A DNA stretch of 64,000 nt, taken from the NCBI GenBank assembly GCA_963770295.1, contig CAVYPA010000017.1, positions 248,001 to 312,000 on the forward strand, in the 5' to 3' direction. The first letter of the stretch is position 1. Each line of letters begins with the position of its first letter. The notes under the pieces were generated by a model, which was given only the letters and a program-made list of their open reading frames with translations, ran no database searches and was not told the DNA's origin. Origin of the DNA: AWTP1-13 sp963770295 (GTDB taxonomy: Bacteria; Pseudomonadota; Alphaproteobacteria; Rhizobiales; Hyphomicrobiaceae). The translations under genes were made by a program, and so were the position numbers. Of the stretch, positions 34,958-42,408 are shown piece by piece.

Positions 34958-36490
34958 ATGCCGGGAGCGAGATTACCCATGCGCAATATCCGTGACGTCC
35001 TGCGGTTGACGGCCGCCGGCATGTCGAGCCGCAAGATCGCGGCGAGCCTGTCGATCGGAGCAACGACGGTCATCGATTGCCTGCACCGCGCGCGGCGTGC
35101 CGGGCTGAGGTGGCCGTTACCGGAGGACTTGAGTGATGAGGCGCTTGAGGAACGTCTCTACCCTCCGCCGACGAGCAACAAGGAGCAACGCCCTCTGCCA
35201 AACTGGGCAGAGATCCAGCACGAGCTGAAGCGGCCCGGCGTGACGCGAGAATTGCTCTGGCAGGAGTATCGCGAACAGCATCCCGACGGGTACGGATATT
35301 CCCGGTTCTGCGACCTGCACCGGGAATGGGAGAAGCGCCTCTCACCGACAATGCGGCAAACGCACATGGCTGGCGAGAAGATGTTCGTCGATTACACCGG
35401 CACGAAGCTGCAGGTCATTGCCCCGACCACCGGCGAGATCCTCACGGCCGAGCTGTTCGTCGCAGTCCTTGGCGCGTCCTCGCTCACCTATGCGGAAGCG
35501 ACCTGGACGCAATCGCTTCCCGATTGGATCGGCTCGCATAAGCGCGCCTTTAGCTACTTTGGTGGTGTCACGGCGATGACGGTCAGTGACAATTTGAAAT
35601 CGGGCATTACCAAAGCCTGCTTCTACGAGCCGAACGTCAATCGTACGTATCAGGAGATGGCGGACCATTACGACACCGCAATAGTCCCAGCCCGTCCCAA
35701 AAAACCTAGGGATAAAGCTAAGGTGGAGGTTGGAGTACAAGTCGTAACCCGATGGGTCATCGCCAAGCTCCGTAAGCGAACGTTCTTCTCGCTCTCAGAG
35801 CTCAATGCCGCCATTCGCGACTGTGTCGAGCAGATCAACAACCGCGTCACGCGCCACCTCGGAACGAGCCGCCGTTCGCTGTTTGAGCAAATCGAGCAGA
35901 CCGCGCTCAAGTCGCTTCCGACTACGGAATATGTGTTCGCTCAGTGGAAGCACTGTCGCGCCGGCATCGACTATCACGTGGAGATCGACAAGCACTACTA
36001 CTCGGTCCCATACACATTGATGCGTCAGGAGCTGTCGGCCCGTTACACCGCCAGCACGGTCGAGGTATTCCATCGCGGCAAGCGCGTCGCTGCGCACCGG
36101 CGTGGTCCTCCCAACCGCGGGCACACGACCTTGCCCGAGCACATGCCCTCAAGCCATCGCCGCTATGCCGATTGGACGCTTCCGCGCATCATGCGCGAGG
36201 CCGGCGAGATCGGGCCTAACGCCGCCGCACTCGTCGAGGTCATTCTGCGCGCGAAGCGCCACCCCGAGCAGGGCTTCCGCTCCTGCCGCGGTATCGTCAA
36301 CCTCGTTGGACGCTTTCCTCGCGAGCGGGTGGAGGCAGCCTGTGAGCGAGCACTCGCCATCGGCACTCGCTCCTTCAGCTCCGTCAAATCCATCCTCGAT
36401 ACCAAGCTCGATCGCAAACGGCCCGAGAAAGCCGCGGAGGGGCCGGCGATCGTTCACGACAACATCCGCGGCCCCACCTTCTACCATTGA
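34958..36490 (+). CDS. istA: IS21 transposase IstA
   Basis: This 510-residue DDE transposase has an N-terminal helix-turn-helix (MRNIRDVLRLTAAGMSSRKI, then ASLSIGATTVIDCLHRA). The retroviral-integrase-type core has the first Asp in FVDYTGTKLQV, the second in MTVSDNLKSGI and the Glu in KAKVEVGVQVV. The C-terminal part contains HYYSVPYTLMRQELSARYT, typical of IstA. The start has GAGAGGGG upstream. IstA binds the terminal repeats and performs strand transfer. The gene is followed after 14 bases by istB. Confidence 0.95.
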   Translation: MPGARLPMRNIRDVLRLTAAGMSSRKIAASLSIGATTVIDCLHRARRAGLRWPLPEDLSDEALEERLYPPPTSNKEQRPLPNWAEIQHELKRPGVTRELLWQEYREQHPDGYGYSRFCDLHREWEKRLSPTMRQTHMAGEKMFVDYTGTKLQVIAPTTGEILTAELFVAVLGASSLTYAEATWTQSLPDWIGSHKRAFSYFGGVTAMTVSDNLKSGITKACFYEPNVNRTYQEMADHYDTAIVPARPKKPRDKAKVEVGVQVVTRWVIAKLRKRTFFSLSELNAAIRDCVEQINNRVTRHLGTSRRSLFEQIEQTALKSLPTTEYVFAQWKHCRAGIDYHVEIDKHYYSVPYTLMRQELSARYTASTVEVFHRGKRVAAHRRGPPNRGHTTLPEHMPSSHRRYADWTLPRIMREAGEIGPNAAALVEVILRAKRHPEQGFRSCRGIVNLVGRFPRERVEAACERALAIGTRSFSSVKSILDTKLDRKRPEKAAEGPAIVHDNIRGPTFYH

Positions 36491-36504
36491 GGAGACAAGC
36501 AGCG

Positions 36505-37314
36505 ATGCTCACCCATCCCACCCTCGACCAGCTTAGAGCGCTGAAGCTCGACGGCATGGCCGACGCTTTCATCGAGCTCGAACAGCAGGACGCAGCCAGA
36601 GATCTCACCCACGCCGAATGGCTCGGGCTGTTGCTTGATCGGGAGATCACCAATCGCACGACCCAACGCACGCAGATCCGGCTGCGCGCGGCGCGCCTGC
36701 GCTACAGCCAGGCTTCGGTCGAGGACGTCAACTACCGCGCGCAACGGCAGCTCGACAAAGCCCTCTTCCAGCAGCTCGCGACTTGCCGTTGGATTGCCGA
36801 GAAACGCAATCTTCTCGTTGGCGGCAAATGTGGCTTGGGCAAAACTTGGCTCGCCTGCGCCCTTGCTCAGAGGGCGTGCCGCGAGGGGTACCGCGCCTAT
36901 TACGCGCGCTTGCCGCGCCTCTTCGCTCAGCTGGAGCTCGCGCATGGGGATGGTAGCTTCGCTCGCCTCTTCCGCTTGCTGACCAAGGTCGATTTGCTCA
37001 TTTTGGACGATCTCGGTCCCGACCGCCTCAACGCCGGTCAACGAAGCGATCTCATGGAGATCATCGAGGAACGGCATGGCCGTTCCTCGACCCTGATCGC
37101 TAGTCAGCTTCCCGTCAAAGCCTGGCACGACCTCATCGGCGAACCAACCTACGCCGATGCCATCCTCGATCGCCTCGTCCACAACGCCTATCGTCTCGAG
37201 CTCGAGGGGCCGCGCTCGATGCGCGAGCCCGCGGCGGCCGGCGAATTGCAAACACCAAGCACAGCGACGCCGATGGTGTCGAATGGCAAGGCAGCGAAAG
37301 GAGCCCGGAAATGA
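36505..37314 (+). CDS. istB: IS21 helper ATPase IstB
   Basis: About 269 residues from the ATG at 36505 with GAGGAG upstream; an in-frame TTG 18 bases earlier overlaps istA. It is a DnaC/DnaA-like AAA+ protein. The Walker A is NLLVGGKCGLGKTWLACALA and the Walker B is DLLILDDLGPDRL, with the sensor segment RSSTLIASQLPVKAWHDLI. IstB dimers organise target DNA for IstA. The C-terminus after residue 245 is longer than usual and low in complexity. Length and motifs indicate an intact gene. Confidence 0.95.
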   Translation: MLTHPTLDQLRALKLDGMADAFIELEQQDAARDLTHAEWLGLLLDREITNRTTQRTQIRLRAARLRYSQASVEDVNYRAQRQLDKALFQQLATCRWIAEKRNLLVGGKCGLGKTWLACALAQRACREGYRAYYARLPRLFAQLELAHGDGSFARLFRLLTKVDLLILDDLGPDRLNAGQRSDLMEIIEERHGRSSTLIASQLPVKAWHDLIGEPTYADAILDRLVHNAYRLELEGPRSMREPAAAGELQTPSTATPMVSNGKAAKGARK

Positions 37315-37514
37315 GCGCACCGCTGTACGTCACGCCCGCCCCCGTGGGTCAACAGGGACCTCCCGCGCGCGCCGCTCCGTTTGACTTGTGGCGGTCACTC
37401 CGCGCCGCGCACGGGCCCCGCCTGCTGACTACGGGGACGGGCGCTCGCGATCTTGACTTACCCCCAGGAAATTGACACTCAAACTCACGCACCCAATGGT
37501 GCCTTCATGCACCG

Positions 37515-37579
37515 CTCGGGATGGCCGGACATGGCTCTGCTCGGGATCGTCGGGAATAGGTGCTCGAGATCGTCGGAAT
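37515..37579 (-). repeat. Right multiple terminal repeats of IS21 element
   Basis: Three inverted copies of the left-end repeat begin at 37515, 37539 and 37562, at 23- to 24-bp spacing, with cores GCTCGGGATGG, GCTCGGGATCG and GCTCGAGATCG. They mirror the left end and define the right boundary within a few bases. Confidence 0.8.
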
Positions 37580-37733
37580 TGCGCAGGCATGGTACGAGGA
37601 TTGCAGCAAAGGCTGGGATGCCAAGACGCACATGAGTAAAAAAGACTATGCGCGCACCTGTCGCCGCATGGCGCATGAGCGCATCAAATTCTTGAGTGAC
37701 GATGCGAAGAAGAGCAGGGCACGCGGAAAATAA
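37580..37733 (+). pseudogene. 3' fragment of a small gene abutting the IS21 right end
   Basis: A protein-like frame runs out of the right terminal repeat and ends at TAA 37731-37733. It reads AQAWYEDCSKGWDAKTHMSK, then KDYARTCRRMAHERIKFLSD and a basic end. The 5' part is missing or replaced by the insertion sequence. An internal ATG at 37632 could still give 33 residues. No matching 5' part was found left of the element. The bases from 37734 to 38087 hold nothing recognisable. Confidence 0.4.
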
Positions 37734-38087
37734 AAATCAAGAAGTGGATCGGTCGCACCACTCATAAGACCGTTCATTATTGAAAGCGAAACGTCGACGC
37801 TTTACGAAGCGTCCTTGCCGATTGCCATGGACGAGAGGGGGTCGATCTACCCTCATGCGCAGGGAACGCTCGAGGATACACGACGGCCCCTGAGGAAAAC
37901 GACACGCTTGAAGGACATCCCTCATCGCGTAAGCGCTTGCCAATCGGCGTCTCCAGATCTGGCATCCTTCATCCCCGGAATGCGGGTTTGACCCGATTTT
38001 CTTGTGCCTGCGGCCGGGCTCAGTCTTTGGGCGAGCCAGACCAGCCTTCGGCCCCCGAGCGAAGGTAACCGATCCGGGGACCCGAGC

Positions 38088-38258
38088 ATGACATCGAACT
38101 CGACGTCGTTTGCACTGACATCACCGGTCTGCGGGGTCGTCACCTGCACCTCATTGGCCTGCGCGCAATCTCAGCAGACAGCCCCGCAGAGCCTCTCCCA
38201 GCTTCCGCAGGCACAGAAACGATCGTTCAGCGAGATCGGAGGCGGCGATGCCCGGTGA
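38088..38258 (+). CDS. Possible small protein, first of a three-gene cluster
   Basis: Fifty-six residues from an ATG at 38088 with a weak GGGGA upstream. The C-terminal half (QSQQTAPQSLSQLPQAQKRS) is Gln- and Ser-rich and looks like a secreted-protein linker. The first half contains three cysteines and a short hydrophobic run. It overlaps the next small frame by 11 bases in a different phase, as coupled genes often do. No family was recognised; this call is weak. Confidence 0.3.
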   Translation: MTSNSTSFALTSPVCGVVTCTSLACAQSQQTAPQSLSQLPQAQKRSFSEIGGGDAR

Positions 38259-38418
38259 GCTCGCTCGCGGAACGATCCAAGCTCTCAGCGCCCCCGCTGA
38301 ATTCGAACGGCGGGAACAAGGGCCTCCTCTTCGGATGCCTGCCGCTCAGATCGAAGCTGCGAAAGATCCGCAGTCGGCGCCTGCAGCGCCGCGGACCTGG
38401 TATCCGGACCGGCGATAG
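38248..38418 (+). CDS. Possible small acidic/basic protein, second of cluster
   Basis: Fifty-six residues starting MPGELARGTIQALSAPAEFE and ending APRTWYPDRR. The ATG at 38248 is preceded by GGAGG at five bases, a strong site. The composition (charged, Ala/Pro-rich, no hydrophobic core) suggests a small soluble or disordered protein. It ends 18 bases before the next gene, which supports co-transcription. It is too short for most gene callers. Confidence 0.45.
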   Translation: MPGELARGTIQALSAPAEFERREQGPPLRMPAAQIEAAKDPQSAPAAPRTWYPDRR

Positions 38419-38436
38419 TAGTGAAAAGAGGCCCCC

Positions 38437-38700
38437 ATGCGAGCCCTGCTCTGCAGCCTTCTCTGGGGCGGCGCTTTGGTTGCGCTTACCTCCACTGGCG
38501 AAGCGGCCAACGGTCGAGCGAAGCATCGTCGACCGAGCGGGTATTATTACAATTCGCCGACCACGACGACAGAGCGTCAGCTGCGCAATCAGCGGGCATA
38601 TGAACGCGGCGAATATTACGAACACGATTCGAACGCTCTGCCATTCGGTAGCCGGGCTTGGTGGGAACAGAAAATGCGCGAGGGTGCCGACGAACGCTGA
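38437..38700 (+). CDS. Small exported protein of unknown function
   Basis: An 87-residue protein with a signal peptide (MRALLCSLLWGGALVALTST, cleavage near GEAAN). The mature part is basic, then rich in Tyr, Thr, Asn and Arg (RPSGYYYNSPTTTTERQLRN), and ends with FGSRAWWEQKMREGADER. AAGAGG lies upstream of the ATG. Similar short exported proteins with a YYYN-TTT segment occur in Bradyrhizobium-like genomes, from memory, but without known role. Confidence 0.65.
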   Translation: MRALLCSLLWGGALVALTSTGEAANGRAKHRRPSGYYYNSPTTTTERQLRNQRAYERGEYYEHDSNALPFGSRAWWEQKMREGADER

Positions 38701-39159
38701 ATCAATCCGTTCCCGAGAAGGGAAGCTCGAAGGTCGTTTGCAGGTTCGGGCATGGCTATCTCTTTCGCCTGAGGTTCGCCTCGCCGCACGCATTTTTGAT
38801 TTGGGCCATTCCGCGGCGGCTCTGTCAAATCGGCTCTTGCGCAACCTATGACGTTGCCGGGCACAACAATCCGGATCGAGAGGCAAAGCCCACTTTTTGC
38901 CTTGACGAGCCATTTTTGCGCGGTGCCCTCGATCCCAAAAGGCGCGCAGGCGATGCCATTCGCTGCATTTTTTGAGCCTGTTCCAACCCAAAGACGCTAT
39001 GCCGCGGACCATGTTGACCGCCTGACGTGGGGGAACTGTCACCCGGCAGGCTCGTTACCGGTGAAGGACCGCGGTCGGTTCAATGGTTAGAACCGATTGT
39101 CAAACCGCTTCGAGTTCGGGGGAGATCACGGCAGCGAAATCGCACAAAGGAGCTATGTC
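38701..39159. other. Gene-free stretch
   Basis: About 460 bases. I see no convincing gene or repeat. The right end carries GGAG before the start codon of the phasin-like gene. One frame at 38658-38975 spans part of it but has no protein-like pattern. Confidence 0.5.
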
Positions 39160-39630
39160 ATGGCCAGTTCGACCGAGCTTGCGAACATCCCTGGAATTAC
39201 CAAGGAAATGCGGGAGGGCATCGTCGCTGCTTTCGACGCGTTGTCGAACTGGAGAGACGAGATCGAGACCGCCAACGAGCGCTGCTTAGGCAAGGTGCTG
39301 GATCAGACATCGGCGGTCGCGCGTTCGATGGGATGGCCCGACCAGGCAATCAGAACAGCCCGCGAGTATTTGGAAAATACCTCCAAGATGCAGATAGAGA
39401 TGATTGATCAGATCATGGACGGGTGGAAGCAACAGCTCAAGTCAGCGAACGCGCCGATGGCCATCCCCCGCAGCTTTACCGCTCAAACGTCTAAGCTTTC
39501 TGGGTCGCCCACGGGAATGCCGGAATTTAGTCCCTTTGCCCCATGGGCGTTCTGGTTGCAAGCGGCCGAGATGTGGCAGCGCACCTGGATGCCGGACGCA
39601 CGTTCCCGCCGGGAGTTTCGCTCACACTAG
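39160..39630 (+). CDS. Phasin-like helical protein
   Basis: About 156 residues from the ATG at 39160, which has AAAGGAG upstream. The central part is amphipathic helix (ITKEMREGIVAAFDALSNWR, YLENTSKMQIEMIDQIMDGW), as in phasins and phasin-like proteins that coat polyhydroxyalkanoate granules. The C-terminal segment FAPWAFWLQAAEMWQRTW is aromatic and could bind a lipid or polymer surface. A PHB reductase gene in the same window makes a granule role plausible, but no motif proves it. Confidence 0.6.
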   Translation: MASSTELANIPGITKEMREGIVAAFDALSNWRDEIETANERCLGKVLDQTSAVARSMGWPDQAIRTAREYLENTSKMQIEMIDQIMDGWKQQLKSANAPMAIPRSFTAQTSKLSGSPTGMPEFSPFAPWAFWLQAAEMWQRTWMPDARSRREFRSH

Positions 39631-39941
39631 CCGGAATCTCCGCAAACATCGCTATCGTGCATCGGCGTTCGGAGAGGGGAGACCGTCGCCAACCCACCTC
39701 CAGCCCAACTTGTAGGCGTGAGTAGGAAGTCAAGACCGAAGGCGCCAAAAGAAAATCCCCAGTTTGGCCTGGATGGTCAGGGGGCGGTGGTGGGTTTGGG
39801 CAGACGCATTCAGCATTGAGTTGATTCGCCGACGGACTCGGTGAATGGTTCCAAGCAAAGTAGTGGTAACACCCGATTGCTTGTTCGGGCCTTGGTGACC
39901 AGCTCGCATGCAAGGAAAACCCCTTACGCATGGAGGTAACC
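39631..39941. other. Gene-free stretch upstream of the glycine-rich gene
   Basis: About 310 bases with no recognisable gene. It should carry the promoter of the glycine-rich protein gene, whose ribosome site GGAGG ends it. Confidence 0.5.
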
Positions 39942-40322
39942 ATGTACCGGGCTGTTACTATTGCACTAGCTAGCACTCTATTGATCCTTGCTCCGAGTGC
40001 CGTATTTGCTCGAGGGGGCGGTGGCCATGGTGGCGGAGGCTTCGGTGGAGGTCACGGCGGATTTTCTAGCGGAGGCTTCGGTGGAGGCCACGGCGGATTT
40101 TCGAGCGGGCACACCGGGCGGGTTTTCAGCCCCGTTCAGACGGGTCCGGTCGGATTCCGAGCGATGCCTGGTGCCTGGCACGGCGCCCACGTCAACAGGC
40201 ACGTGGTGGCTCACCAGTTCCACCGGCGCAGGGTCTTCATTGGCGGCTTCGGTGACTATTACTACTGTTACCCGGTCTGGAATGGCTACGCTTGGGTAAA
40301 TTCCTGCAACTATGATTACTGA
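39942..40322 (+). CDS. Exported Gly/His-rich protein
   Basis: About 126 residues from the ATG at 39942, with GGAGG six bases upstream. A signal peptide (MYRAVTIALASTLLILAPSA) leads into a Gly/His/Phe-rich stretch. Inside it two near-identical 13-residue units (GGFGGGHGGFSSG) are encoded by a duplicated DNA segment at about 40037-40110. The C-terminal part has many His, Arg and Tyr residues (HQFHRRRVFIGGFGDYYYCY). Such proteins are common in Rhizobiales and may sit at the cell surface or bind metals. Function is unknown. Confidence 0.75.
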   Translation: MYRAVTIALASTLLILAPSAVFARGGGGHGGGGFGGGHGGFSSGGFGGGHGGFSSGHTGRVFSPVQTGPVGFRAMPGAWHGAHVNRHVVAHQFHRRRVFIGGFGDYYYCYPVWNGYAWVNSCNYDY

Positions 40323-40467
40323 TAGCAGACCCGGACAGATGCACCGTCGCCCGACGTGGCTCAGCGGGTGAGATCATGCCCGCTGTGCCCATGTTAGAGA
40401 AAGCCTTGCAACAACACGGCGCGCCAGAGACCTGGTGCATCGCCGCCCTGGCGCACCCTTGACGTGG

Positions 40468-40491
40468 AGGGGCCTTCGAAATGAGGCCCCT
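40468..40491. terminator. Hairpin between convergent genes
   Basis: AGGGGCCT at 40468-40475 pairs perfectly with 40484-40491 around an 8-base loop. The sequence after it, TCTATC, is only modestly T-rich. It lies between the ends of the Gly-rich gene and the aldehyde dehydrogenase gene and can serve both. Confidence 0.6.
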
Positions 40492-40518
40492 TCTATCAAT
40501 CGCGGTTAGCTTACCCGT

Positions 40519-41949
40519 CTAGGCCGGCGACGGCCCAGCAATGGCCTTGACCTCGAGATACTCCTCAAGGCCAAATTTGCCCCACTCACGGCCGTTGCCC
40601 GATTGTTTGTAGCCGCCAAAGGGTGCGCTGCGTTCATTGGGAACGCCGTTGAGGTTGATGTTACCCGCGCGGAGTTCACCGGCAACCTTCCGCGCACGCT
40701 CGATATTGCCAGACCAAACGTAGCCGGCGAGTCCATAGGGCGTTTCGTTGGCCATCGTCACTGCGTCGGCCTCGTCTCGGTAGCCAATTATGGACAGCAC
40801 CGGGCCAAAGATCTCCTCGCGCGCGATTGTCATATCGTTGGTCACGTCGGCAAACACCGTCGGTCGGACATAAAAGCCCTTGTTCAAGCCTTCCGGACGG
40901 CCAAGACCACCAGCAACAAGGGTCGCGCCTTCGTCGATACCTTTCTTGATGAGGCCTTGAATCTTGTCCCACTGGACCTTGTTGACAACGGGACCCATTG
41001 TCGTGGCCTCGCCCTTCGGATCGCCGGGCTTGGCCTTCTGCGCGACCGATTTGGCGATGGCGACCACCTCCTGCATCTTCGCCTGCGGCACCATCATCCG
41101 CGTTGGAGCATTGCACGACTGTCCCGAATTGTTGAAACAATGGGCGATACCACCGGCAACAGCCTTCTGCAGGTCGGCATCGTCGAGGATGATATTTGGC
41201 GACTTACCGCCGAGTTCCTGGGTGACGCGTTTGACGGTCGGGGCCGCCCGCTGGGCGACGTCGATGCCGGCCCGGGTTGATCCAGTAAAGGAGATCATGT
41301 CGATGCCGGGATGCTCACTCATCGCTGCGCCGACCTCCGGGCCGAGGCCATTAATGAGGTTGAACACGCCCGCGGGCACGCCGGCCTCATGCAATATTTC
41401 GGCAAAGATCAACGCCGACGTGGGCGTGTATTCCGATGGCTTCAAGAGCATCGTGCAGCCGGCCGCGATTGCCGGAGCCACCTTGCATGCGATCTGATTC
41501 AGCGGCCAATTCCACGGCGTGATCATGCCGATGACGCCGACGGGCTCACGCACCACGGTTGCCGAGCCAAGCAACTCTTCAAACTTATAGGTCTTGAGCA
41601 CATCGATCGCCGTCATGATGTGGCCAAGACCGGCACCCGCCTGCGCCCGCTCCGCAAGCGCCATAGGAGCTCCCATTTCGTCCGAGATGGCGGCTCCGAT
41701 CTCTTTAATGCGCTTCTTGTAGGCATCGACGATACGCGTGAGCAGTGCTACGCGCTCGTCTTTGCCGGTGCGCGAAAAGATCGGGAATGCCCGCCGGGCG
41801 GCAGCAACGGCCTGATCCACATCATCCTTAGAACCGAGTGCGATCTCATACATCGCCTCCTCGGTCGCCGGGTTAACCACCGAGCGGGTCTTCTCGCCGA
41901 TCGGATTGACCCAAGCACCATCAATGTAAAACTTCATGTGATTGACCAT
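40519..41949 (-). CDS. Aldehyde dehydrogenase family protein
   Basis: About 476 residues from the ATG at 41949, where AAAGG precedes at seven bases. Catalytic residues are clear: the oxyanion Asn in ITPWNWPLNQI, the general base Glu in VTQELGGKSPN and the nucleophile Cys in FNNSGQSCNAPTRM. The NAD site includes MLLKPSEYTPTSA and SFTGSTRAG. The family oxidises aldehydes to acids; the specific substrate is not evident. It could complete the glucarate route by oxidising 2,5-dioxopentanoate, but it lies 11 kb from gudD beyond an insertion sequence, so this is speculation. Confidence 0.93.
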   Translation of the reverse strand: MVNHMKFYIDGAWVNPIGEKTRSVVNPATEEAMYEIALGSKDDVDQAVAAARRAFPIFSRTGKDERVALLTRIVDAYKKRIKEIGAAISDEMGAPMALAERAQAGAGLGHIMTAIDVLKTYKFEELLGSATVVREPVGVIGMITPWNWPLNQIACKVAPAIAAGCTMLLKPSEYTPTSALIFAEILHEAGVPAGVFNLINGLGPEVGAAMSEHPGIDMISFTGSTRAGIDVAQRAAPTVKRVTQELGGKSPNIILDDADLQKAVAGGIAHCFNNSGQSCNAPTRMMVPQAKMQEVVAIAKSVAQKAKPGDPKGEATTMGPVVNKVQWDKIQGLIKKGIDEGATLVAGGLGRPEGLNKGFYVRPTVFADVTNDMTIAREEIFGPVLSIIGYRDEADAVTMANETPYGLAGYVWSGNIERARKVAGELRAGNINLNGVPNERSAPFGGYKQSGNGREWGKFGLEEYLEVKAIAGPSPA

Positions 41950-42177
41950 GATGCGACCTTTCATGACGCGATGAGGCAAGACGCTATCCAATTCAAGCAG
42001 GAACGCCCGCACAACGCCAGCGTGCCAAGCCGCCGAGCTTGCGCGACATTTGAGCCGTCACGTCCCCTGTCGAGCGCGAACACTACCCCGAAACCGTCGG
42101 TTTCTACAGCCTCAGCGCAGGGCTGTTTAGACATCGAGTAAGGGCCGGCGCCCCCGATCTCCGATTTGCCCCGCTCC

Positions 42178-42408
42178 TCACAACCTGTTGCTGATCTGCT
42201 TGAACGACAATTCTCGCACCATCTCAAGATCGTCGTCGATGATGATCACTCCGCCGTTGGGAGCAGCACCTTTGCGAATATCGAGCGCCGCAATATCTCG
42301 CCCGCGCCGCTCGGCTTCCTTTATCGCTTCGTCGATATGGGCGAGCTCGATACCCTGCCGGTCCACCTCCTTTTTGCGTTCGAGGGCCGCTAACCAAACT
42401 GAACGCAA
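42178..42408 (-). pseudogene. Truncated DUF6894-like small protein
   Basis: The visible frame has VDRQGIELAHIDEAIKEAER, then GVIIIDDDLEMVRELSF. This resembles the body of DUF6894-type proteins, which normally begin with a MPRYFFH-like strand before a DxxG segment. That beginning is absent. The frame instead runs into the 3' end of the histidine-kinase gene, which it overlaps by 19 bases and where only a TTG could start it. It is either a remnant cut by an old rearrangement or a short overlapping gene. Confidence 0.4.

Larger units (their letters stand above)
34755..37579 (+). mobile_element. IS21-family insertion sequence
   Basis: A complete-looking IS21-type element with istA and istB in order and multiple terminal repeats. 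The left end has five direct 23-bp repeats and the right end carries inverted copies. The exact tips and target duplication could not be fixed because the repeats blur the boundary. IS21 elements transpose by a cut-and-paste route through tandem or circular intermediates, with IstB as an AAA+ helper. Both genes are full length and have intact catalytic motifs, so the element may be active. Confidence 0.85.
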
